In this document: positions 34,284-41,375 of the stretch, one piece after another | How positions within the stretch are numbered: the first letter of the stretch is position 1 | How the letters are laid out: the number at the start of each line of letters is the position of its first letter | DNA from: Streptomyces sp. Je 1-79 | GTDB taxonomy: Bacteria > Actinomycetota > Actinomycetes > Streptomycetales > Streptomycetaceae | DNA length: 64,000 nucleotides | Direction of reading: 5' to 3' | NCBI RefSeq assembly: GCF_025195125.1 | Contig: NZ_JAMGSL010000007.1 | Span: forward strand, 372,001-436,000 | Notes under the pieces: model-generated | Told to the model about the DNA's origin: nothing | The model's input: the letters and a program-made list of their open reading frames with translations, nothing else | Database searches by the model: none | Translations under genes and position numbers: made by a program

Positions 34284-34382
34284 CCCAGCAGTATGATCCG
34301 CCGCCCCCCGCAAAGCTCCCCGCCGTCTCACCCAGGGAGACGGGTGAGACGGCGGGGCGCGGGCGAGGCCCGCAGTCGGCTC

Positions 34383-34430
34383 GACGTCAGAGCGTGCGGC
34401 ACGGGACCGCGGGGCGCACGACGCAGTCGG
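34383..34430 (-). repeat. Imperfect copy of the bkdC 3' end, downstream of bkdC
   Basis: Bases 34383-34430 match 34451-34498, which hold the last codons and stop of bkdC, at 40 of 48 positions. On the coding strand the copy still reads ADCVVRPAVPCRTL-stop, against ADCVEHPAVLLRTL-stop in the gene. A third partial copy of 14 bases lies at 34436-34449. Confidence 0.85.
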
Positions 34431-34454
34431 CCGACTTCAGAGCGTGCGCCGGCG

Positions 34455-35888
34455 TCAGAGCGTGCGGAGCAGTACCGCGGGATGCTCGACGCAGTCGGCG
34501 ACGTAGCGGAGGAAGCCGCCCGCCGTGCCTCCGTCGCAGACCCGGTGGTCGAAGGTCAGCGACAGCTGGACGACCTGGCGGACCGCCAGCTCGCCGTTGT
34601 GGACCCACGGCTTGGGGATGATCCGCCCCACCCCGAGCATCGCCGCCTCCGGGTGGTTGATGATCGGCGTGGAACCGTCGACCCCGAACACCCCGTAGTT
34701 GTTCAGGGTGAACGTCCCACCCGTCAGATCACCCGGCGTCAGCGTCCCCTGCCGGGCGGCCTCCGTCAGCCGCGCGAACTCCGCCGTCAGCGACTCCGCC
34801 GACCGCGTACCCGCGTCCCGGACCACGGGGACGACCAGACCGCGCTCGGTCTGCGCCGCGAACCCGAGGTGCACGGACGGCAGCCGGACGATCTCCCGGG
34901 CCGCCGTGTCCACCGTGGAGTTGAGCTCCGGGTGACGGGCGAGCGCATGGGTGCAGATCCGGGCGAGCAGTGCGAGCAGCGATATCTTCGCGCCGCCCGC
35001 CGCGTTCATCGCGGCCCGTGCCGCCATGAGTTCGGTCGCGTCGGCGTCGACCCAGCAGGTGGCGTCCGGGATCTCCGTACGGCTGCGGGACAGCTTGTCG
35101 GCGACCGCGCCGCGGATGCCGCGCAACGGAACCCGCTCACCGGCCGCGGCGACGGCCACGGGAGCCGGCGCGGCGGCCGGAGCCGGGCGGGCGGCCGCGG
35201 TCTCGGCCGCGGTCTCGGCCGCGGCCAGGACCGACTCCACGTCCGCCCGCAGGATCAGCCCCTCCGGACCGGACCCGCGCACCTCGCGCAGATCGATGCC
35301 CTTGTCTCGGGCCAGCTTCCGCACGAGCGGCGAGATCACCGGCACGGGGCCCTCGGGGGCCACCGGAGCCACCGGAGTCTGGACCACCGCGGCCGGAGCC
35401 TGGGCCTGGGGCGCGGCCGGAGCCTGGGCCTGGGGCGCGGCCGGAGCCTTCGCCTCCGTACGGCCGCCCGCCGTCACCCCGGGGCCGGCGTGGCGCACCC
35501 GGCGGCGCCTGGCCGCCGGACCGGCCGTGCCGTACCCGACGAGCACGTTGCCGGAGTACTCGGAGGACTCGGCGTCCGCCGCCGACGCCGCGGGCTTTCC
35601 GGGCGCCGCCGACACCGCCGACGCGCCGTCCGCCGGCGCCGTACCTCCCACCGCGACCGTCAGCAGCGGGGCGCCGACCGGCAGTTCCGTGCCCTCCTCG
35701 CCGAAGCGGGCGGTCACCACACCCCCGTACGGGCAGGGCACCTCCACCATCGCCTTGGCGGTCTCCACCTCGACGACCGGCTGGTCGATGGCGACGACGT
35801 CGCCCACGTTCACCAGCCAGCGCACGATCTCCGCCTCGGTCAGCCCCTCACCGAGGTCGGGCAGCTTGAACTCCAGCACCTGGGCCAT
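34455..35888 (-). CDS. bkdC: Branched-chain keto-acid dehydrogenase E2 BkdC
   Basis: A 477-residue dihydrolipoamide acyltransferase. The lipoyl domain (about 1-80) has the lipoylated Lys45 in VEVETAKAMVEV. A flexible linker with repeated APAAPQAQ units leads to the subunit-binding domain (about 215-255, ISPLVRKLARDKGIDLREVRG). The acyltransferase domain ends SLTFDHRVCDGGTAGGF, with active-site His and Asp; the Cys replaces the more usual Val/Ala. It is the third gene of the leftward bkdABC operon; its ATG overlaps the bkdB stop (ATGA). It forms the core that passes isobutyryl, isovaleryl and 2-methylbutyryl groups to CoA, the starters of branched fatty acids and many polyketides in Streptomyces. 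Confidence 0.94.
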   Translation of the reverse strand: MAQVLEFKLPDLGEGLTEAEIVRWLVNVGDVVAIDQPVVEVETAKAMVEVPCPYGGVVTARFGEEGTELPVGAPLLTVAVGGTAPADGASAVSAAPGKPAASAADAESSEYSGNVLVGYGTAGPAARRRRVRHAGPGVTAGGRTEAKAPAAPQAQAPAAPQAQAPAAVVQTPVAPVAPEGPVPVISPLVRKLARDKGIDLREVRGSGPEGLILRADVESVLAAAETAAETAAARPAPAAAPAPVAVAAAGERVPLRGIRGAVADKLSRSRTEIPDATCWVDADATELMAARAAMNAAGGAKISLLALLARICTHALARHPELNSTVDTAAREIVRLPSVHLGFAAQTERGLVVPVVRDAGTRSAESLTAEFARLTEAARQGTLTPGDLTGGTFTLNNYGVFGVDGSTPIINHPEAAMLGVGRIIPKPWVHNGELAVRQVVQLSLTFDHRVCDGGTAGGFLRYVADCVEHPAVLLRTL

Positions 35889-36913
35889 CAGTTCCCCGCT
35901 TCCCACTGCAGCCGCGCCACCGCGTCGAGCACGCGGTCCACGCCCGGCAGGTGGTGCCGCTCCAGCATCGGCGGCGGATACGGGATGTCGAACCCGGCGA
36001 CCCGCAGGACCGGCGCCTCCAGGTGATGGAAGCAGCGCTCGCTCACGCGCGCGGCGATCTCCCCGCCCGGCCCGCCGAACCCGGTCGACTCGTGCACCAC
36101 GACCGCCCGGCCGGTGCGCCGCACCGACGCGCAGACCGTCTCGTCGTCGAACGGCACCAGCGAGCGCAGATCGACCACCTCCAGGTCCCAGCCCTCCGCC
36201 TGGGCGGCCTCCGCCGCCTCCAGGCAGACCGGCACCGACGGCCCGTACGTGATCAGCGTCGCGCTGCGGCCGCTGCGCCGCACCACCGCCTTGCCGATCG
36301 GCTCCACCGGCGTCGGCGCCTCGGGCCGCCAGTCGGACTTCGACCAGTAGAGCCGCTTGGGCTCCAGGAAGACGACGGGGTCGTCGGAGGCGATGGCCGC
36401 CCGCAGCAGCCCGTACGCGTCCTCGACCGTGGCCGGGGTCACGACGTGCAGACCCGGCGTCGCCATGTAGTACGCCTCGGACGAGTCGCTGTGGTGCTCG
36501 ACACCGCCGATCCCGCCGCCGTACGGCACACGGATCACCAGCGGCATCGGCATCGCGCCCCGCGTGCGGTTCCGCATCCGGGACACATGGCTGATCAGCT
36601 GCTCGAACGCCGGGTACGCGAAGGCGTCGAACTGCATCTCCACGACCGGCCGCAGCCCGTACATGGCCATGCCCACGGCCGTGCCGAGGATGCCCGCCTC
36701 GGCCAGCGGGGTGTCCGTGCAGCGGTCCTCGCCGAACTCCTTGGCGAGGCCGTCGGTGACCCGGAAGACACCGCCGAGCGTGCCGACGTCCTCGCCCATC
36801 ACATGGACGGTCGGATCCTCGGCCATCGCATCGCGCATGGCCCGCTGAAGGGCCTGCGCCATGGTGGCGGGCTTGGCCGTGGCCTTGTCCGCCGTCTTCT
36901 GCGCCGTCGTCAT
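35888..36913 (-). CDS. bkdB: Branched-chain keto-acid dehydrogenase E1 beta BkdB
   Basis: A 341-residue E1beta subunit. Key segments are PTVHVMGEDVGTLGGVFRV, DTPLAEAGILGTAVGMAMYG, VIRVPYGGGIGGVEHHSDSS and AVVVHESTGFGGPGGEIAARV, which match the first-cluster subunit at 15461-16441 closely. Residues 1-20 (MTTAQKTADKATAKPATMAQ) are a Lys/Ala-rich lead. The ATG at 36913 shares one base with the bkdA stop (TGATG); a GTG three bases earlier is possible. With BkdA it forms the alpha2beta2 thiamine-diphosphate decarboxylase for branched-chain 2-oxo acids. Confidence 0.94.
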   Translation of the reverse strand: MTTAQKTADKATAKPATMAQALQRAMRDAMAEDPTVHVMGEDVGTLGGVFRVTDGLAKEFGEDRCTDTPLAEAGILGTAVGMAMYGLRPVVEMQFDAFAYPAFEQLISHVSRMRNRTRGAMPMPLVIRVPYGGGIGGVEHHSDSSEAYYMATPGLHVVTPATVEDAYGLLRAAIASDDPVVFLEPKRLYWSKSDWRPEAPTPVEPIGKAVVRRSGRSATLITYGPSVPVCLEAAEAAQAEGWDLEVVDLRSLVPFDDETVCASVRRTGRAVVVHESTGFGGPGGEIAARVSERCFHHLEAPVLRVAGFDIPYPPPMLERHHLPGVDRVLDAVARLQWEAGN

Positions 36914-38064
36914 CACGCCTCGCTCTCGGCGTCGAGCTCGGCCCGCAGCTGCGCCGCCTGCTCGCGCAGTTGTGCCGTCTGCTCCGCGTAGACGTGCGCG
37001 AACAGATCCATCGGGTCGAGGACGGGCTCGGCGTTCATCCGCTCGCGCAGCGCCGCCGCCATCGTCTCGGCCGCCTCCGCCGCGTCCCGCTTGCGGTCCT
37101 CGTCGATGATCCCGCGCTCCGTCAACTCGCGCTCCAGGATCTGGATCGGGTCGTGGGCACGCCAGGTCTCGACCTCGCTGTCCCCGCGGTAGCGGGTCGC
37201 GTCGTCGGCGTTGGTGTGGGCGTCGATGCGGTACGTGACGGCCTCGACCAGCGTCGGTCCGCCGCCCCGCCGCGCGCGTGCCACGGCCTCGGTGAGCACC
37301 TGGTGGACGGCGACCGCGTCGTTGCCGTCGACGAGCCGGCCCGGCATGCCGTAGCCGACGGCCTTGTGGGCCAGCGAGGGGGCCGCCGTCTGCTTGGCGA
37401 GCGGCACGGAGATCGCGAAGCCGTTGTTCTGCACGAGGAAGACCACCGGGGCCTGCCAGACGGCCGCGAAGTTCAGCGCCTCGTGGAAGTCGCCCTCGCT
37501 GGTGCCGCCGTCGCCGACCATGGCGAGCGCGACGACGTCGTCGCCCTTGAGCCGGGCGGCGTGGGCCAGCCCGACCGCGTGCGGCAGCTGGGTGGCCAGC
37601 GGGGTGCTGAGCGGCGCTATGCGGTGCTCACGCGGGTCGTACCCGGTGTGCCAGTCCCCGCGCAGCAGCGTCAGTGCCTGGACCGGGTCCAGGCCGCGGG
37701 CGACGGCCGCGAGGGTGTCGCGGTACGAGGGGAAGAGCCAGTCCCGGTCCTCGAGCGCCAGGGCGGCCGCGACCTCGCAGGCCTCCTGCCCGGTCGTGGA
37801 CGGGTACACGGCCAGCCGGCCCTGCTTGGTGAGCGCCGTGGCCTGTGCGTTGTACCGGCGGCCGCGGACCAGCTCCGCGTAGAGCCGCCGCAGCAGCTCG
37901 GGGTCGGCCTGGGCCACCGCGTCCGTACCGAGGACACGGAACGGCTCGGCGTCGGGCAGCAGCGGGGCGGGGTCGGTGCGCGGCTTCCACGCCGGGGGCG
38001 GGGTGGGCCGGTAGGCAGGAGCGACACCGGGCGGCTCTTGGACTGTCGAACTGCGCTGTTGCAA
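36913..38064 (-). CDS. bkdA: Branched-chain keto-acid dehydrogenase E1 alpha BkdA
   Basis: A 383-residue E1alpha subunit. The ThDP motif runs MVGDGGTSEGDFHEALNF to FLVQNNGFAIS. RIDAHTNADDATRYRG is the conserved loop in the second half. The N-terminal PTPPPAWKPRTDPAPLLPDA is typical of Streptomyces BkdA. No ATG is near; I prefer the TTG at 38064 because AGGAGG lies eight bases upstream of it. A GTG at 38073 directly touches that Shine-Dalgarno and is the alternative. It is the first gene of the operon and is divergent from bkdR, whose Lrp-type product is known to regulate bkdABC in S. coelicolor. Confidence 0.93.
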   Translation of the reverse strand: MQQRSSTVQEPPGVAPAYRPTPPPAWKPRTDPAPLLPDAEPFRVLGTDAVAQADPELLRRLYAELVRGRRYNAQATALTKQGRLAVYPSTTGQEACEVAAALALEDRDWLFPSYRDTLAAVARGLDPVQALTLLRGDWHTGYDPREHRIAPLSTPLATQLPHAVGLAHAARLKGDDVVALAMVGDGGTSEGDFHEALNFAAVWQAPVVFLVQNNGFAISVPLAKQTAAPSLAHKAVGYGMPGRLVDGNDAVAVHQVLTEAVARARRGGGPTLVEAVTYRIDAHTNADDATRYRGDSEVETWRAHDPIQILERELTERGIIDEDRKRDAAEAAETMAAALRERMNAEPVLDPMDLFAHVYAEQTAQLREQAAQLRAELDAESEA

Positions 38065-38137
38065 CGAGTCCACCTCCTCGTGGGAGCGGGCATAAGACCC
38101 GAAGGCGGGTGGCGCGAGTGTGGTGTGCGCCTCACCT

Positions 38138-38151
38138 ACCGATTGTTCGGT
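38138..38151. promoter_or_regulatory. TetR-type operator core between bkdA and bkdR
   Basis: ACCGATTGTTCGGT differs by one base from ACCGATCGTTCGGT, the core of the sites in front of paaH/paaN and paaA. It lies 74 bases before the bkdA start and about 72 before bkdR. It may link the bkd operon to the TetR regulator encoded at 38944, or be a chance resemblance. Confidence 0.4.
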
Positions 38152-38185
38152 CGTGGAGGCAATTTGGCTACAGGCACCCTCAGCC

Positions 38186-38194
38186 TGTGGACAA
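38186..38194 (-). promoter_or_regulatory. DnaA box (TTGTCCACA) between bkdA and bkdR
   Basis: Exact match, on the minus strand, to the DnaA box consensus described for Streptomyces oriC. It is isolated, in an intergenic promoter region. Confidence 0.55.
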
Positions 38195-38222
38195 ACGGTT
38201 CTCCACAGCCTGGGATGGAGAC

Positions 38223-38777
38223 ATGTCGTCCATGGATGAGAGGCGGGGGGACATGGCGGATGAACAAATGGCCGACGGCTGGGAGCAGGCCCTGGCCCAG
38301 AGTCCGGCCGGAGCACAGCAGGGACCGCCGGCCCGACCGCTCGACGCGATCGACCGGGACATCCTGCGCATCCTGCAGACGGACGGCCGCGCCTCGATAC
38401 GTTCCGTGGCCGAACGGGTGCACGTGTCCCGCGCCAACGCCTACGCACGGATCAACCGGCTGATCGACGACGGGGTGATCCGGGGCTTCAGCGCCCGTGT
38501 CAACCACGAGCGCGCGGGCCACGGCGCCTCCGCCTACATCACGCTCAAGATCGTCCAGAACTCCTGGCGGACCGTGCGCGAACAGCTCCAGGCCCTGCCC
38601 GGCGCCGCGCACATCGCGCTCGTCAGCGGGGACTTCGACGTCCTGCTCCTGGTCCACACACCGGACAACAGGACCCTGCGCGAGCTGGTGCTCACCAAGC
38701 TCCAGTCGATCCCCGAGGTGCTCTCCACCCGCACGCTGCTGGTCTTCGAGGAGACGGACCTCGACCCGGACCACTGA
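38223..38777 (+). CDS. bkdR: Lrp/AsnC family regulator BkdR
   Basis: A 184-residue regulator. After a flexible, acidic/Met-rich lead of about 35 residues comes the AsnC helix-turn-helix (about 40-90, LDAIDRDILRILQTDGRASI and SVAERVHVSRANAYARINRL), then the RAM ligand domain (about 100-180, ALVSGDFDVLLLVHTPDNRTL). It is divergent from bkdABC and corresponds to BkdR, required in S. coelicolor for normal development and antibiotic production. Several starts are possible: ATGs at 38223, 38232 and 38253; the last has AGGCGGGGGG just upstream. I take the longest with weak confidence. Confidence 0.9.
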   Translation: MSSMDERRGDMADEQMADGWEQALAQSPAGAQQGPPARPLDAIDRDILRILQTDGRASIRSVAERVHVSRANAYARINRLIDDGVIRGFSARVNHERAGHGASAYITLKIVQNSWRTVREQLQALPGAAHIALVSGDFDVLLLVHTPDNRTLRELVLTKLQSIPEVLSTRTLLVFEETDLDPDH

Positions 38778-38813
38778 GAAGGCGGCCCCGGCGGGCGCAC
38801 CACAGAACCCGCC

Positions 38814-38887
38814 GGGCCCCTTGGGCCGGACGGGCGCCCAGCAGTGGTTCGGGCCCCTTGGGCCGCACGGGCGCCCAGCAGCGGTTC
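38814..38887. repeat. Two tandem copies of a 37-bp unit between convergent genes
   Basis: 38814-38850 and 38851-38887 are head-to-tail copies differing at two positions. Each starts with GGGCCCCTTGGGCC, which folds into a GGCCC/GGGCC hairpin with a three-base loop, so the pair gives two successive hairpins between the ends of bkdR and the TetR gene and may serve as terminators. Confidence 0.85.
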
Positions 38888-38943
38888 GGCGGGCGCGGAC
38901 GGCGCCTCACCGGCAGCGGGGCCCACGCGGCCGTGGGCAGCCC

Positions 38944-39537
38944 TCAGCGGGCCGTCCGCAGCCCGTCGAAGGCCAGGTGGGCCACGGTGTCGGCGAGCTG
39001 CTCGCGCTCGGCGTGAGCGCCGGGCAGCGGCCGGTACCACTCCACCAACGAGTTGATCATGCCGAACAGCAGCCGGGTGGCGAGCTTGATGTCCACGTCC
39101 GCCCGCAGGTCACCGTCGGCCACGGCCGCCTTCAGCAGGTCGGCCACCCTGTGGTCGAACTCCCTGCGGCGTTCCATCGCCCAGCGCTCGGTGTCGGTGT
39201 TGCCCCGGACCCGCAGCAGCAGCGTCACGTACGGCAGCTCCGCGATCAGGACCTCGACCGTGCGCCGGGTGACGTACTCGACCCGCTCGATGGCCCGCCC
39301 GCGCCCCGCGCCCGGCTCGCCGAGGATCCCGAAGAGCCCGTCGATGGCCCGGCTGACGGCCCGCCGCAGCAGCTCCTCCTTGCCCGCGACATGGTGGTAG
39401 ATCGAGGACTTGGAGATCCCGGCGGCCTTGGACAGGTGCTCCATGGACGTGCCGTCGTAGCCGCGCTCGTTGAAGACCTGCACGGCGACGGAGAGCAGCG
39501 TCTCAGGCGTGTACGTGTCGCGCTTCGCGGTCGTCAT
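38944..39537 (-). CDS. TetR family regulator, probable repressor of the phenylacetate genes
   Basis: A 197-residue regulator. The helix-turn-helix (about 10-57) reads TLLSVAVQVFNERGYDGTSM and LSKAAGISKSSIYHHVAGKEELL. The helical ligand domain follows (ERWAMERRREFDHRVADLLKAAV, LATRLLFGMINSLVEWYRP). Its ATG overlaps the stop of paaH (ATGA), so it is co-transcribed with that gene. The same 18-bp site stands before paaH/paaN and paaA; by analogy with PaaR of other actinobacteria, phenylacetyl-CoA would release it. An acyl-CoA ligand is an inference. Confidence 0.88.
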   Translation of the reverse strand: MTTAKRDTYTPETLLSVAVQVFNERGYDGTSMEHLSKAAGISKSSIYHHVAGKEELLRRAVSRAIDGLFGILGEPGAGRGRAIERVEYVTRRTVEVLIAELPYVTLLLRVRGNTDTERWAMERRREFDHRVADLLKAAVADGDLRADVDIKLATRLLFGMINSLVEWYRPLPGAHAEREQLADTVAHLAFDGLRTAR

Positions 39538-41198
39538 GCCGTCGCCTCCTCACCGGCCACGCGCGCGGCCGCGTGCTCGTCACCGGCCGCCTCCCGTTCC
39601 CGCCGCGCCTCCGCGGCATGTTCCGCGGCGACGCGGCGGCGCAGCGCCTGCGAAGGGGCGTAGCGGCCCGTCGGGTACTCCTCGTGGAGGTTCGAGAGGG
39701 TCTCCAGGACCCAGCCGACCCCCAGCTCCTCGCCCCATGCGAGAGGCCCTCGCGGGTAGTTCACACCCAGCCGCATGGCCGTGTCGATGTCGTCGGCGTC
39801 GGCCACCGCGCGCGTGGCGGCGTCGAACGCGAAGTCGGCGAGCATCGCGACCGTGCGGGCGACGATCATGCCGGGGACGTCCCGGATGACGCTGACCTTC
39901 ATCCCGGCCGCCTGGAAGAGCCCGGTCGCCTCCTGGAGGGAGCGCTCGTCCACGGTCGCGGCGGGGGCGAGCACGATCCGCTCGCAGGTGGCGAAGTCCA
40001 GCGCCAGGTCGAAGTGGACGACCGGCATCTCGGCGTCGTCGGCCGAGGTCCCGTCGGCGAGGAAGAGCCGGGTGCCGCTGGGCAGCTCGATCCAGCCCGG
40101 GTAACCCGGCACGGCGTCGTCGGCGAGGTCGACCACGACGGCGGACGCCTCGATCCGCCGCACCAGGGCGCGCGCCTGGTAGAGGTCGCCCTGGACCGTC
40201 ACCGAGGCCGGCGGCTCGGCGGGCGGCGCGGTGTGCGGCTCGGGGGCCGCCGCGCCCTCTCCGTACGGGAACCAGCCGTGCCCCGACTTGCGGCCGAGGC
40301 GCTCCGACTCCACCAGGCGCCGCTGCGCGAGGGACGGCGTGAACTTGGGGTCCTGGTAGAAGGAGTCCCAGACGGACCGGGTGACGGCCTCGTTCACGTC
40401 CTGGCCGATGAGGTCCGTCAGCTCGAAGGGGCCCATGCGGAACCCCCCGCACTCGCGCAGCGCGGCGTCGATCGTGGCGGGGTCCGCCGCGCCCTCCTCG
40501 TAGACCCGCAGCGCCTCCGCGTAGAAGGGCCGGGCTATCCGGTTGACTATGAAACCGGGGGTGTCGGCGCAGCGCACCGGCGTCTTGCCCCAGCTCTTGG
40601 CGGTCTCGTACGCGCGCGTGGCGGACGAGGCGTCGGTGGCGAAGCCGCTGACGACCTCGACGAGCGGCAGCAGCGGCGCCGGGTTGAAGAAGTGCAGTCC
40701 GACGAACCGGCCGGGCAGCCGCAGCCCTCCCGCGATCGCCGTGACGGAGAGGGAGGAGGTGTTGGTGGCGAGCAGGGTGTCGTCACCGACGATCTTCTCC
40801 AGCTCGGCGAACAGCTGCCGCTTGACCGGGAGCTGCTCGACGATGGCCTCGACGACGAGCGCGGCGTCGGCCAGCTCCGTCAGGCGGGCCGCGGCGTGCA
40901 GCCGGGCCACGGCCGCGTCGCGGTCGGCCTTGTCCATCCGGCCTTTCTCGACCAGGCGGTCCAGGCGGTTGACGAGGGCCGCGACGGCCTCCTCGGCCCG
41001 GCCGGGGGCGGTGTCGTAGAGCCGTACGGGATGTCCGGCGACCAGGGCGACCTGCGCGATTCCCTGGCCCATGGTTCCCGTGCCGACGACGGCGACGGTA
41101 CGGCTCCGGTCGAGGGCGCCGGTACCGGCGTCCCGCGCCGCGTCCGACCCGGCGTCCGGCGCGTCGTCCGGCGTGGAGTCGCTCACATTGGCGGTCAT
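39534..41198 (-). CDS. paaH: 3-hydroxyacyl-CoA dehydrogenase (PaaH type)
   Basis: A 554-residue NAD-dependent dehydrogenase. The Rossmann domain opens with RTVAVVGTGTMGQGIAQVAL (GxGxxG at about 39-44) and LYDTAPGRAEEAV. Catalytic segments include TNTSSLSVTAIAGGLRLPGRFVGLHFFNPAP and PVRCADTPGFIVNRI. The first C-terminal domain is at about 215-320, and a second 3HCDH-like domain (about 455-535, NYPRGPLAWGEELGVGWVL) follows, as in the long PaaH/PaaC proteins. It oxidises 3-hydroxyadipyl-CoA in phenylacetate degradation. I start at the ATG at 41198, with GGGGAGGA about 11 bases upstream. It is divergent from paaN and coupled to the TetR gene. Confidence 0.92.
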   Translation of the reverse strand: MTANVSDSTPDDAPDAGSDAARDAGTGALDRSRTVAVVGTGTMGQGIAQVALVAGHPVRLYDTAPGRAEEAVAALVNRLDRLVEKGRMDKADRDAAVARLHAAARLTELADAALVVEAIVEQLPVKRQLFAELEKIVGDDTLLATNTSSLSVTAIAGGLRLPGRFVGLHFFNPAPLLPLVEVVSGFATDASSATRAYETAKSWGKTPVRCADTPGFIVNRIARPFYAEALRVYEEGAADPATIDAALRECGGFRMGPFELTDLIGQDVNEAVTRSVWDSFYQDPKFTPSLAQRRLVESERLGRKSGHGWFPYGEGAAAPEPHTAPPAEPPASVTVQGDLYQARALVRRIEASAVVVDLADDAVPGYPGWIELPSGTRLFLADGTSADDAEMPVVHFDLALDFATCERIVLAPAATVDERSLQEATGLFQAAGMKVSVIRDVPGMIVARTVAMLADFAFDAATRAVADADDIDTAMRLGVNYPRGPLAWGEELGVGWVLETLSNLHEEYPTGRYAPSQALRRRVAAEHAAEARREREAAGDEHAAARVAGEEATA

Positions 41199-41220
41199 AC
41201 GACTGATCCTCCCCGATGGG

Positions 41221-41229
41221 TTGTCCACA
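41221..41229 (+). promoter_or_regulatory. DnaA box (TTGTCCACA) between paaH and paaN
   Basis: Exact TTGTCCACA, 23 bases upstream of paaH and just before the TetR-type operator. One of four exact copies in the window, all intergenic. Confidence 0.55.
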
Positions 41230-41250
41230 GCTTCGACAGACCCCCTTGTC

Positions 41251-41268
41251 CCGACCGATCGTTCGGTT
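41251..41268. promoter_or_regulatory. TetR-type operator of paaH/paaN
   Basis: CCGACCGATCGTTCGGTT. The same 18 bases, in the opposite direction, stand before paaA at 46066-46083. The core ACCGA/TCGGT arms with a four-base spacer are typical of TetR-family sites. Confidence 0.75.
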
Positions 41269-41375
41269 ACTCTAACTCTGTCAGTCCTTCGCTGCCCACC
41301 CGTCTCCCACGACCACCCGTCGTGGAGCGCTACGCGCGCCGAATCGATCTAGCTCGACGAGGAGTTGGTCCTGCA

